This document shows positions 37,853 through 46,878 of a stretch of 64,000 nt of DNA, one piece after another. A program made the translations under genes and the position numbers. Position 1 is the stretch's first letter. The number at the start of each line of letters is the position of its first letter. Source of the DNA: Stenotrophomonas sp. SAU14A_NAIMI4_5. GTDB taxonomy: Bacteria > Pseudomonadota > Gammaproteobacteria > Xanthomonadales > Xanthomonadaceae. Below the pieces are notes generated by a model. That model worked only from the letters and a program-made list of their open reading frames with translations. It was not told the DNA's origin and searched no databases. The stretch is from the NCBI RefSeq assembly GCF_003086795.1, contig NZ_CP026003.1, positions 2,466,569 to 2,530,568 on the forward strand. Reading direction: 5' to 3'.

Positions 37853-39189
37853 GCGTGACGCTGCTGCCGTGCGCGATCGGCCGCGGCCGCGTCGATGGCT
37901 TCGGGCAGGTCGGTTTCGCGGTCGATCTGCGGGAAATGCCGGCGCTCCATCCGGCGGATCGCGAAGTGCATCCACGCCAGCGCCGTGGCCACCAGCACGA
38001 ACAGCAGCATGAAGCAGCTGCTCCAGATGCCCAGCGCATCGTTCAGCGCGCCGAACACGATGGGCAGGATGAAGCCACCCAGGCCACCGATCATGCCGAC
38101 CACGCCGCCCACCGCACCCACGTGCTGCGGGTAGTACACCGGAATGTGCTTATAGACCGCCGCCTTGCCCAGCGACATGAAGAAGCCCAGCACGAACACC
38201 AGCACGGTGAACATCACCACGCCGATGGCCAGGTGGAAGTGGATCGGGCCGTGGATGCCCTTCACTACATACTCGGTATCCGGATAGGCCAGCAGGAAGG
38301 TGCAGATGGCCGAGACGCCGAAGGTCCAGTACATCACCCGCCGCGCACCGATCCTGTCAGCCATCCAGCCGCCGACCACGCGGAACAGGCTGGCCGGAAT
38401 CGAATAGCAGGCCGCCAGCATGCCGGCGTGGCCCACGTCCATGCCGTAGGCGCCCACCAGATAGTGCGGCAGCCACAGTGCCAGGGCGACGAAGCCGCCG
38501 AACACGAAGAAGTAGTACAGCGAGAAGCGCCACACCTGCAGGTTCTTCAGCGGTGCCATCTGCTCGGCGAACGGCACCGGCTTGACGCCGTCACGGCGGC
38601 GCTGCTCCAGCGACGGGTCTTCCTTGCTGAACAGGAAAAACAGCACAGCGGTGACCGCCAGCGCCACCGCCCAGACCTTGGCCACCATGGTCCAGCCGGC
38701 CGCCACCATTACCAGCGGCGCCAGCAGCTTGGTCACCGCTGAACCGATGTTGCCCGCGCCGAAGATGCCCAGTGCCGTGCCCTGCCTGCTGGCCGGGAAG
38801 AACTTGGACACATAGGCCACGCCCACCGAGAAGTTGCCACCGGCAATGCCCACGCACAGCGCAGCGAACAGGAACTGGGTGTAGGTGTGGGCGTAGGTCA
38901 GCATCCAGGTGGCCACCGCGCCACACAGCATCACCAGCACCATCACCTTGCGGCCACCGAACTGGTCCGACCAGATGCCAAGGAAGACCCGGCTGATCGA
39001 TCCGGTCAGCACCGGGGTGGCGATCAGCAGGCCGAACTGGGTGTCGTTCAGCCCCAGCTGCTCGCTGATCTGGATGCCGATGATGGAGAAGATCATCCAC
39101 ACCGCGAAGCACACGGTGAAGGCGAAGGTGCTCAGCCACAGCGCACGCTGCTGCTGCCCGGCACTGACGGGGGCAAGGGCCTGGTTCAT
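37849..39189 (-). CDS. Second nitrate/nitrite transporter of the NarK1/NasA type (MFS)
   Basis: This 446-residue protein has 12 predicted helices. Nitrate-porter features are the helix 1 region TFAFTVCFAVWMIFSIIGIQ and the first nitrate signature GIAGGNFSVGVAYVSKFFP. The second-half motif is GGVVGMIGGLGGFILP. Its short N-terminus and overall pattern fit the type I (proton-coupled) group, unlike the type II NarK encoded upstream of narG. It follows the parvulin gene by 24 nt. Several nitrate respirers carry one porter of each type, one for initial import and one for nitrate/nitrite exchange; that split is inferred here. Confidence 0.87.
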   Translation of the reverse strand: MNQALAPVSAGQQQRALWLSTFAFTVCFAVWMIFSIIGIQISEQLGLNDTQFGLLIATPVLTGSISRVFLGIWSDQFGGRKVMVLVMLCGAVATWMLTYAHTYTQFLFAALCVGIAGGNFSVGVAYVSKFFPASRQGTALGIFGAGNIGSAVTKLLAPLVMVAAGWTMVAKVWAVALAVTAVLFFLFSKEDPSLEQRRRDGVKPVPFAEQMAPLKNLQVWRFSLYYFFVFGGFVALALWLPHYLVGAYGMDVGHAGMLAACYSIPASLFRVVGGWMADRIGARRVMYWTFGVSAICTFLLAYPDTEYVVKGIHGPIHFHLAIGVVMFTVLVFVLGFFMSLGKAAVYKHIPVYYPQHVGAVGGVVGMIGGLGGFILPIVFGALNDALGIWSSCFMLLFVLVATALAWMHFAIRRMERRHFPQIDRETDLPEAIDAAAADRARQQRHA

Positions 39190-39213
39190 GCAATCTCCTT
39201 TCCCAAGAGTGGG

Positions 39214-40113
39214 TCAGCCGTTCCCGGCTTCAGCTTCGATCTCATCCAGCCCGCGCACGGGGTAGCGTTCCTGCAGCTGCAGCAGGTAGGCCTGCACCTC
39301 GCGCTGGCGCACCTGCAGTTCCAGGTAGTCGCGGATCTGCGGCAGCACCGCCTCGAAAGGCTGCGGCTGCCCCTCCTCGCGCGCGTCGATGCAGACCACG
39401 TGGTAGCCCCAGCGCGATTCCACCGGGAAACCGGCCAGGCCCTCGCGCAGCCGGAACACCTGCCGGTCGAACTCGGGCGTGGTCTGGCCACGCTGCAGCC
39501 ATCCCAGATCACCGCCGTCGCTGCTGGACGGGCAGCGCGAATGGCGCAGGGCGAAGTCGGCGAACAGGTGCGGAGCCTCCTTCAGCTCGGCCACCAGCCG
39601 CTCGCCTTCGTTGCGTGCATCCAGCCGCCCGGCCACGTCATCGGCCGGTGCCGCCAGCAGGATATGGCGCAGGCGCACGCGATCGGGCGAACGGAAGCGT
39701 TCCGGGTTCTGTTCGAAATAGCGCCGGCAGTCCTCGTCGCTGGGCACGCGGTCTTCGATCGCGTCCTCGATCAGCTGCTGGATCAGCACTTCCTCGTCAC
39801 TCACCCGGCCACCCTGCGCTGCGTGCAGGCCCAACCGCTGCACCTCAAGGCGCAGCAGCTCGCGCACCACCAGCGCACGTGCCGCCTCGGCCCGCGACTG
39901 TTCCGGACGCATCGCCCGGTGGTGCTGCATCTCGCGGGCGATGTCGGCCTCGCTGATCGCGGTCTCGTCCACGTAAAGCCGGCACGGCGCCGGTTGCCCG
40001 AGCGAGCGCGGCCCCTGCGCCCCCGCCTCGTGGTGGTGCGAATGGGCCTCGGCCGGAACCGGGGCATTGGAGTCGATCACGGTGATCGGCAGGAACTTCG
40101 GCAGGCTGCCCAT
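39214..40113 (-). CDS. PpiC-type peptidyl-prolyl isomerase of the nar operon
   Basis: This 299-residue protein has a parvulin domain at about 150-260: RLRHILLAAPADDVAGR, FADFALRHSRCPSSSDGGDL and FPVESRWGYHVVCIDARE. A His-rich stretch (HSHHHE) lies near residue 25, and a SurA/NifM-like helical N-domain follows. No signal peptide is evident, so it should act in the cytoplasm. It begins 3 nt after narI. In Pseudomonas aeruginosa a PpiC-type gene also directly follows narI, so the link is conserved; NifM, a relative, helps mature nitrogenase. A role in NarGH maturation is plausible but unproven. Confidence 0.87.
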   Translation of the reverse strand: MGSLPKFLPITVIDSNAPVPAEAHSHHHEAGAQGPRSLGQPAPCRLYVDETAISEADIAREMQHHRAMRPEQSRAEAARALVVRELLRLEVQRLGLHAAQGGRVSDEEVLIQQLIEDAIEDRVPSDEDCRRYFEQNPERFRSPDRVRLRHILLAAPADDVAGRLDARNEGERLVAELKEAPHLFADFALRHSRCPSSSDGGDLGWLQRGQTTPEFDRQVFRLREGLAGFPVESRWGYHVVCIDAREEGQPQPFEAVLPQIRDYLELQVRQREVQAYLLQLQERYPVRGLDEIEAEAGNG

Positions 40114-40116
40114 GGC

Positions 40117-40824
40117 TTACTCCCGCGGACCGTAACGCAGCGGGGCCTGGCGGCGGCGCACCACTTGGTAGGGCCGCCACAGGTAGCTGATCGGAATGCT
40201 CCACACGTGCACCAGGCGGGTGAACGGTGCGATCAGGAACAGGGTCAGGCCCAGGAAGATGTGCATCTGGTAGACCCAGCTGACACCCTCGATGTAGTCG
40301 GCGGCACCGGCACGGAAGGTCACGATATGCTGCGCCCACTCGGCCAGCTGCACCATCACCCCACCATCAAGGTGCCCGGACGAGATGCGGATGCTGTACA
40401 GCCCCAGGCACAGCTGGGCAAACAGCAGCACCAGCACCAGCGTGTCGCCAAAACTGCCGGTGGCGCGCACCCGTGCATTGAACAGCCGGCGCACCAGCAG
40501 GATGCTGATGCCGATGAAGCACAGGGCACCGAACACGCCGCCCACCACCATCGCCAGCACCTGCTTCTGCGAGGAGGTGATGAAGTGCTCGTACACCGCA
40601 TGCGGGGTCAGCAGGCCCACCAGGTGGCCACCGAGAATGGCCAGGATGCCGATGTGGAAGCAGTTGCTGCCGATGCGCATGCCCTTGTCCGACAGCATCT
40701 GGCTGGAGCCGGTGCGCCAGGTGTACATGGCCTTGTCATAGCGGGCCCAGCTGCCGATCAGCAGCACCGCCACGGCGATGTACGGGTAGTACTGGAAGGC
40801 GAATTGATGCAGGTAGTAGTTCAT
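40117..40824 (-). CDS. narI: Respiratory nitrate reductase gamma subunit, cytochrome b NarI
   Basis: This 235-residue inner-membrane protein has five helices. It binds two haems b and passes electrons from quinol to NarH. Haem-ligand histidines are visible in NCFHIGILAILGGHLVGL (first pair region) and in VYQMHIFLGLTLFLIAPFTR with LVHVWSIP. The start MNYYLHQFAFQYYPYIA is typical. It overlaps narJ by 4 nt (ATGA at 40821-40824). Confidence 0.95.
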   Translation of the reverse strand: MNYYLHQFAFQYYPYIAVAVLLIGSWARYDKAMYTWRTGSSQMLSDKGMRIGSNCFHIGILAILGGHLVGLLTPHAVYEHFITSSQKQVLAMVVGGVFGALCFIGISILLVRRLFNARVRATGSFGDTLVLVLLFAQLCLGLYSIRISSGHLDGGVMVQLAEWAQHIVTFRAGAADYIEGVSWVYQMHIFLGLTLFLIAPFTRLVHVWSIPISYLWRPYQVVRRRQAPLRYGPRE

Positions 40825-41501
40825 GGCTGGACCTCACGGTGCACGGGACGGCCGGGCGAGCGCGTCGGTGGCTTGCAGTCTTCGGCAGGGGCTTCGGCGC
40901 CGAAGCGTACCGCCTCCTCTTCCCACAACCGGTCCATCGCCTCGGCGGTATCGTCGCGGGGTTCCTCGCTGGCGCGTTGCCGCAGCGCCTCCAGGTTGAT
41001 CTTGCCGTCGCCGGCCTCCACCAGGATTTCCAGCAGCGGCACATGCGGCAGTTTGCGCTCGGCCGCACGTGCGGCCAGCATCCCGGCGATATGGCCGATG
41101 TGGTGCAGCCATTCGCGGGCCTCCTCCTGCGGCCGGTGCGCCAGGAATTCCAGCAGCAGTGGCAGGTAGTCCGGCAGTTCGCGGGCATCAAGCTCGAAAC
41201 CGGCCCGCCGGTAGGTCTCCACCAGGTCGACCATGGCCTGGCCACGGTCACGCGATTCGCCATGGATGTGTTCAAACAGCAACAGGCTCATCGAGCGGCC
41301 GCGGTCGAAGGTCGCCAGCCAGGCGGCCTGCGCGTCGAGCGGATCGCTGTCCAGCAGCTGCTGCACGAAACCGCGCAGCTGCTGGCGGCGGCCAGCCGAC
41401 AACGTGGCCTGGTCACAGGCGGCCAGCAGTTCGTCGCCGTGCTGCCACAGTTCTTCGCGGGGATAATCCAGCAGCACCCCGACCAGCTTCAGGACGCTCA
41501 T
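40821..41501 (-). CDS. narJ: Nitrate reductase assembly chaperone NarJ
   Basis: This 226-residue all-helical chaperone binds the NarG N-terminus and helps insert the Mo cofactor before membrane attachment to NarI. The family features are LKLVGVLLDYPREELWQH at the start and SMSLLLFEHIHGESRDRGQA followed by MVDLVETYRRAGF. It overlaps both narH and narI by 4 nt, which keeps stoichiometry by coupled translation. The C-terminal tail is charged and Pro-rich. Confidence 0.95.
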   Translation of the reverse strand: MSVLKLVGVLLDYPREELWQHGDELLAACDQATLSAGRRQQLRGFVQQLLDSDPLDAQAAWLATFDRGRSMSLLLFEHIHGESRDRGQAMVDLVETYRRAGFELDARELPDYLPLLLEFLAHRPQEEAREWLHHIGHIAGMLAARAAERKLPHVPLLEILVEAGDGKINLEALRQRASEEPRDDTAEAMDRLWEEEAVRFGAEAPAEDCKPPTRSPGRPVHREVQP

Positions 41502-43048
41502 TCGACCACCTCCTTGCGGCGCCGGTGATTCGGCCCGTTGTTGACCACGAAGCTGGTGGTCTTGCGCTGGCCGAACAGGTCGGCCGGGCTGTCACCGTTG
41601 CAGCCGTTGCCGAAGGTGAAGCCGCAGCCGCCGCGCTCGCCGAAGGCATCGCTGGCGTACTCGCGATGGCCGGTGGGAATCACGAAACGGTCCTCGTAGT
41701 TGGCGATGGCCAGGTAGCGGTACATCTCCTCGACCTGGGCGATGCTCAGGCCGGCCTGGTCGAGTACCGCGGTGTCCTCCACGCCATCCACGTTCTTGGC
41801 CCGGCGCCAGGCGCGCATCGCCATCAGCCGTTCCAGCGCGCGCACCACCGGCGCTTCGTCGCCCGCGGTCAGCAGGTTGGCCAGGTAGCGCACCGGGATG
41901 CGCAGCGACGCCACGTCCGGCAGCTCGCCGCTCATGCCGATGCGGCCCCGCTCGGCGGCCGACTGGATCGGCGACAGCGGCGGCACGTACCAGACCATCG
42001 GCAGCGTGCGGTATTCCGGGTGCAGCGGCAGGGCCAGCTTCCAGTCGATGGCCAGCTTGTACACCGGCGACTGCCTGGCCGCTTCCAGCCAGCTGTCCGG
42101 GATGCCTTCCTTGCGCGCAGCAGCGATCACCGCCGGGTCTTCCGGGTCCAGGAAGATGTCCAGGTGTGCCTGGTACAGATCCTTCTCCGCGGCCACCGAA
42201 GCGGCCTCGGCAATCCGGTCGGCGTCGTACAGCATCACACCCAGGTAGCGGATGCGGCCCACGCAGGTTTCCGAACACACCGTGGGCTCGCCCATCTCGA
42301 TGCGCGGGTAGCAGAAGATGCACTTCTCCGACTTGCCGCTCTTCCAGTTGTAGTAGATCTTCTTGTACGGGCAGGCCGACACGCACATGCGCCAGCCGCG
42401 GCACTTGTCCTGGTCGATCAGCACGATGCCGTCTTCCTCGCGCTTGTAGATCGCACCGGACGGGCACGCCGACACGCACGCCGGGTTCAGGCAGTGCTCG
42501 CACAGGCGCGGCAGGTACATCATGAAGGTCTTTTCGAAGGCCCCGTAGATCTCCTTCTGCACTTCATTGAAGTTGTAGTCGCGCGAGCGCTTGCTGAACT
42601 CCGAACCGAGGATCTCCTCCCAGTTCGGGCCCCACTCGATCTTCTGCATGCGCTCGCCGCTGATCAGCGAACGCGGCCGCGCGGTCGGCTGGTGCTGGCT
42701 GTCCTTAGCGGTGTGCAGGTTCTGGTAGTCGAAGTCGAACGGCTCGTAGTAGTCGTCGATCTGCGGCAGGTCCGGGTTGGCGAAGATCTTGGCCAGCATC
42801 CGCCAGCGGCCACCGGCGCGCGGCACCAGCTTGCCGGCGCGGGTACGCACCCAGCCGCCATTCCACTTGTCCTGGTTCTCCCACTCCTTGGGGTAGCCGA
42901 TGCCTGGCTTGGTTTCCACGTTGTTGAACCAGGCGTACTCGACGCCCTCGCGCGAGGTCCAGACGTTCTTGCAGGTGATCGAGCAGGTATGGCAGCCGAT
43001 GCACTTGTCCAGGTTCAGTACCATCGCGATCTGTGCACGGACCTTCAT
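41498..43048 (-). CDS. narH: Respiratory nitrate reductase beta subunit, iron-sulfur protein NarH
   Basis: This 516-residue cytoplasmic subunit carries four Fe-S clusters. Cysteine groups are seen at the N-terminus (CIGCHTCSITC), at about 180 (CEHCLNPACVSACPSG) and at about 210-260 (CRGWRMCVSACPYKK, then CIFCYPR and CSETC). The Trp in CxxW replaces one Cys, which makes the adjacent cluster a [3Fe-4S], as in E. coli NarH. ATG 43048 shares its A with the narG stop (TGATG). It passes electrons from NarI to NarG. Confidence 0.96.
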   Translation of the reverse strand: MKVRAQIAMVLNLDKCIGCHTCSITCKNVWTSREGVEYAWFNNVETKPGIGYPKEWENQDKWNGGWVRTRAGKLVPRAGGRWRMLAKIFANPDLPQIDDYYEPFDFDYQNLHTAKDSQHQPTARPRSLISGERMQKIEWGPNWEEILGSEFSKRSRDYNFNEVQKEIYGAFEKTFMMYLPRLCEHCLNPACVSACPSGAIYKREEDGIVLIDQDKCRGWRMCVSACPYKKIYYNWKSGKSEKCIFCYPRIEMGEPTVCSETCVGRIRYLGVMLYDADRIAEAASVAAEKDLYQAHLDIFLDPEDPAVIAAARKEGIPDSWLEAARQSPVYKLAIDWKLALPLHPEYRTLPMVWYVPPLSPIQSAAERGRIGMSGELPDVASLRIPVRYLANLLTAGDEAPVVRALERLMAMRAWRRAKNVDGVEDTAVLDQAGLSIAQVEEMYRYLAIANYEDRFVIPTGHREYASDAFGERGGCGFTFGNGCNGDSPADLFGQRKTTSFVVNNGPNHRRRKEVVE

Positions 43049-46000
43049 CACACCACCTCCTTGGCGGCGGCCGGAACGGCCTCGCCATCCAGCCAATCGA
43101 TCTTGTCCATCTTGCGGACGATCACGAACTCATCGCGGTTGGTGCCGCAGGTGCCGTAGTAGTTGAAACCGTACGCCAGCTGCGCGTAGCCACCGATCAT
43201 GTGGGTGGGCTTGAGCACGATGCGGGTGACCGAATTGTGGATGCCGCCACGGGTGCCGGTGATCTGCGAGCCCGGCACGTTGATGATGCGTTCCTGGGCG
43301 TGGTACATCATCGCCATGCCGGGCATCACCCGCTGGCTGACCACCGCTCTCGCGGCGATCGCACCGTTGACGTTGAACAGCTCGATCCAGTCGTTGTCGA
43401 CGATGCCGGCACTGCGCGCGTCGTCCTCGCTCAGCCACACGATGGGGCCGCCACGCGACAGCGTCTGCATGATCAGGTTGTCGCTGTAGGTGCTGTGGAT
43501 GCCCCACTTCTGGTGCGGGGTGATCCAGTTCAGCACGATCTCCTTGTTGCCGTTCGGGCGCTGGTTCAGCAGCGGCTCCACCGTGCGCGTGTTGACCGGC
43601 GGCCGGTAGCTCATGAAGGCCTCGCCGAAGTCGATCATCCACTCATGATCCTGGTAGAACTGCTGGCGCCCGGTCACGGTGCGCCACGGAATCAGCTCGT
43701 GCACGTTGGTGTAGCCCGCGTTGTAGCTGACGTTGTCGTCCTCCAGGCCCGACCAGATCGGCGAGGAGATGATCTTGCGCGGCTGCGCCTGGATGTCACG
43801 GAAGCGGATCGCCTCGTGTTCCTTGCCCACCGCCAGGTGGGTGTGCTCGCGGCCGGTGAACGTGCCCAGCGATTCCCAGGCCTTCACTGCCACGTGGCCG
43901 TTGGTCTCCGGGGCAAGGTGCAGGATCACTTCGGCCGCGTCGATGGCGGTCTCGATGGCCGGTCGTCCCTGGCTGACGCCCTCGGCGTGCACGGTATGGT
44001 TGAGCTTGCCGAGGAAATCGATCTCGTGCTTCGTATCCCAGTTCATGCCCTTGCCACCGTTGCCGAGCTTGTCCAGCAGCGGGCCCAGCGAGGTGAACTT
44101 GCGATACAGGTTGGGGTAATCGCGCTCGACCACCGTCATCGACGGCATGGTCTGGCCCGGGATGGCCTCGCACTCGCCCTTCTTCCAGTCGGCCACGCCG
44201 AACGGCATGCCCAGCTCATTGGGCGTGTCATGCAGGGTCGGCACCAGCACCAGGTCCTTTTCAACGCCCAGCACGCCCGGTGCCATGTCGCTGAGGGTGC
44301 GTGCCACGCCCTTGAAGATGTCCCAGTCGCTGCGCGATTCCCAGGCCGGGTCCACCGCCTTGGACAGCGGGTGGATGAAGGGATGCATGTCCGAGGTGTT
44401 GAGGTCGTCCTTCTCGTACCAGGTGGCCGTGGGCAGCACGATGTCCGAATACAGCGCGGTGGTGCACATGCGGAAATCGAGCGTGACCAGCAGGTCCAGC
44501 TTGCCCTCCGGAGCTTCGTCATGCCACTTCACTTCCTGCGGCTTGATCGCGCCCATCTCGCCCAGGTCCTTGCCCTGCAGGCCATGGCGCGTGCCGAGCA
44601 GGTGGCGCAGCATGTATTCATGGCCCTTGCCCGAGGAACCCAGCAGGTTCGAGCGCCAGATGAACATCATGCGCGGGTGGTTCTGCTGTGCATCCGGGTC
44701 GGCGAAGGCGAAGTCCAGCGAGCCGTCCTTGAACTTGCCCAGCGCGTAGTCGGCCGGGGCCACGCCGGCCGCTTCAGCCTCGCGCACCAGCTGCAGCGGA
44801 TTGCGGTCCAGCTGCGGGGTACTGGGCAGCCAGCCCATGCGCACCGCACGCAGGTTCAGATCGGCCAGGCTGCCGCTGTACTTGCTGGCGTCGGCCAGCG
44901 GTGACAGCAGCTCGTCCACCTGCAGCTTCTCGTAGCGCCACTGCCCGGTGTTGAAGTAGAAGAACGAGGTGCCGTTCATGTGGCGCGGCGGGCGGCTCCA
45001 GTCCAGGCCGAAGGCCAGCGGCTGCCAGCCGGTCTGCGGGCGCAGCTTTTCCTGGCCCACGTAATGCGCCCAGCCGCCACCGGTCTGGCCCACGCAGCCA
45101 CACATGATCAGCATGTTGATCAGGCCGCGGTAGTTCATGTCGTTGTGGAACCAGTGGTTCATGCCCGCGCCGACGATGATCATCGAGCGGCCGTGGGTCT
45201 TGTCGGCGGTGCGGGCGAACTCACGGGCGATCTCGATCACTTCAGCGCGCGACACGCCGGTGATGCGTTCCTGCCAGGCCGGGGTGCCCGGTACCATGTC
45301 GTCGAAGCTGGTGGCCACGTTGCCGCCGCCGAAGCCACGGTCCACGCCATACTGGGCCAGCAGCAGGTCGTAGACCGTGGCTACCAGGGTGTCGCCGCCG
45401 TCGGCCAGGGCCAGACGACGCACCGGGATGTTGCGGTCGAGCACGTCCTCGGCCGGGGCCGCGGTCCAGCCGTCGGTCTCGATGCCGCCGAAGTACGGGA
45501 AACTGACCGCTTCAATGCCCTCATGGCCGTCGGCCAGGCTCAGCCGCAGACGGGTATCGGCGCCGTTGCTCTCCTTTTCCTCGATGTTCCACTTGCCCTT
45601 CTCGCCCCAGCGGAAGCCGATGGAGCCGTTGGGCACCACGATCTGGCCGCTGCTCTCGTCGTAGGCCAGGGTCTTCCAGTCGGGGTTGTTGGCCTCGCCC
45701 AGCCCACCCAGTTCGCTGGCGCGCAGGAAGCGGCCCGGCACCAGGCGGCCATCGTCACGGCGCTCCAGGCGCACCAGCATCGGCATGTCCGAATACTGGC
45801 GGCAGTAGTCCTGGAAATACTGCGAAGGCGAATCGACATGGAACTCGCGCAGGATCACATGGCCGAAGGCAAAGGCCAGTGCCGCGTCGGTACCCTGCTT
45901 GGGGTGCAGCCAGTGGTCGGTCAGCTTGGCCAGCTCGGAATAGTCCGGGCAGATCGCCACCGTCTTGGTGCCGTTGTAGCGCGCCTCGGTGAAGAAGTGC

Positions 46001-46791
46001 GCATCGGGCGTGCGCGTCTGCGGCACGTTCGAGCCCCAGGCGATGATGTAGCGGCTGTTGTACCAGTCGGCCGATTCGGGCACGTCGGTCTGTTCGCCCC
46101 AGATCTGCGGCGAGGCCGGTGGCAGGTCGCAGTACCAGTCGTAGAAGGACAGGCAGGCGCCGCCCAGCAGCGACAGGTAACGCGCGCCCGCGGCATAGGA
46201 CACCATCGACATCGCCGGGATCGGCGAGAAGCCGACCACGCGGTCCGGCCCGTACTGCTTCACCGTGTACAGGTTGGAGGCGGCGATGATCTCGTTGGCC
46301 TCTTCCCATTGCAGGCGCACGAAGCCGCCCATGCCACGGCGGGTCTTGTACGAGCGCGCTTTGTCCTTGTCCTCGACGATGCTGGCCCAGGCATCCACCG
46401 GCGCCATGTTCCTGCGGGCTTCACGCCACAGGCGCAGCAGGGTGCCGCGGATCAGCGGGTACTTCAGGCGGTTGGCGCTGTACAGGTACCAGGAATAGCT
46501 GGCGCCACGCGGGCAGCCACGCGGTTCATGGTTGGGCAGGTCCGGGCGCGTGCGCGGGTAGTCGGTCTGCTGGGTTTCCCAGGTGACCAGGCCGTTCTTG
46601 ACGTAGATCTTCCAGCTGCACGAACCAGTGCAGTTCACCCCGTGGGTGGAGCGGACGATCTTGTCGTACTGCCAGCGCTGGCGGTAACTGTTTTCCCAGT
46701 CGCGCCCCTCGCTCTTGGCAAAACCATGGCCATCGGCAAAGGTCTGGGGTTCACGCTTGAAGAACTGCAAGCGATCAAGGAAATAACTCAT
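43048..46791 (-). CDS. narG: Respiratory nitrate reductase alpha subunit NarG
   Basis: This 1247-residue molybdo-bis-MGD enzyme reduces nitrate to nitrite at the cytoplasmic face. The FS0 cluster ligands are placed in STHGVNCTGSCSWKI (His and two Cys) and EPRGCPRGASYSWYLYS (Cys). The Mo-ligand Asp region follows. The length matches E. coli NarG (1247), and the N-terminus has a vestigial Tat-like pattern (SYFLDRLQFFKREP) but no export signal. AGGGAG precedes the ATG. The cofactor comes from the Moco genes immediately upstream in the island, molybdate from modABC downstream. Confidence 0.97.
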   Translation of the reverse strand: MSYFLDRLQFFKREPQTFADGHGFAKSEGRDWENSYRQRWQYDKIVRSTHGVNCTGSCSWKIYVKNGLVTWETQQTDYPRTRPDLPNHEPRGCPRGASYSWYLYSANRLKYPLIRGTLLRLWREARRNMAPVDAWASIVEDKDKARSYKTRRGMGGFVRLQWEEANEIIAASNLYTVKQYGPDRVVGFSPIPAMSMVSYAAGARYLSLLGGACLSFYDWYCDLPPASPQIWGEQTDVPESADWYNSRYIIAWGSNVPQTRTPDAHFFTEARYNGTKTVAICPDYSELAKLTDHWLHPKQGTDAALAFAFGHVILREFHVDSPSQYFQDYCRQYSDMPMLVRLERRDDGRLVPGRFLRASELGGLGEANNPDWKTLAYDESSGQIVVPNGSIGFRWGEKGKWNIEEKESNGADTRLRLSLADGHEGIEAVSFPYFGGIETDGWTAAPAEDVLDRNIPVRRLALADGGDTLVATVYDLLLAQYGVDRGFGGGNVATSFDDMVPGTPAWQERITGVSRAEVIEIAREFARTADKTHGRSMIIVGAGMNHWFHNDMNYRGLINMLIMCGCVGQTGGGWAHYVGQEKLRPQTGWQPLAFGLDWSRPPRHMNGTSFFYFNTGQWRYEKLQVDELLSPLADASKYSGSLADLNLRAVRMGWLPSTPQLDRNPLQLVREAEAAGVAPADYALGKFKDGSLDFAFADPDAQQNHPRMMFIWRSNLLGSSGKGHEYMLRHLLGTRHGLQGKDLGEMGAIKPQEVKWHDEAPEGKLDLLVTLDFRMCTTALYSDIVLPTATWYEKDDLNTSDMHPFIHPLSKAVDPAWESRSDWDIFKGVARTLSDMAPGVLGVEKDLVLVPTLHDTPNELGMPFGVADWKKGECEAIPGQTMPSMTVVERDYPNLYRKFTSLGPLLDKLGNGGKGMNWDTKHEIDFLGKLNHTVHAEGVSQGRPAIETAIDAAEVILHLAPETNGHVAVKAWESLGTFTGREHTHLAVGKEHEAIRFRDIQAQPRKIISSPIWSGLEDDNVSYNAGYTNVHELIPWRTVTGRQQFYQDHEWMIDFGEAFMSYRPPVNTRTVEPLLNQRPNGNKEIVLNWITPHQKWGIHSTYSDNLIMQTLSRGGPIVWLSEDDARSAGIVDNDWIELFNVNGAIAARAVVSQRVMPGMAMMYHAQERIINVPGSQITGTRGGIHNSVTRIVLKPTHMIGGYAQLAYGFNYYGTCGTNRDEFVIVRKMDKIDWLDGEAVPAAAKEVV

Positions 46792-46878
46792 CGTGGATCT
46801 CCCTTTGCGGACATCGGCATCGTGGCTGGGGTGTTCATTGGCTTCGGTGCACTGCTCGGGTTGTCAGCTGGGCTGCCC

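Noticed and set aside
43033..44904. Long plus-strand frame opposite narG
   Set aside because: Same reason: no motif, biased composition, and fully overlaps narG and narH.
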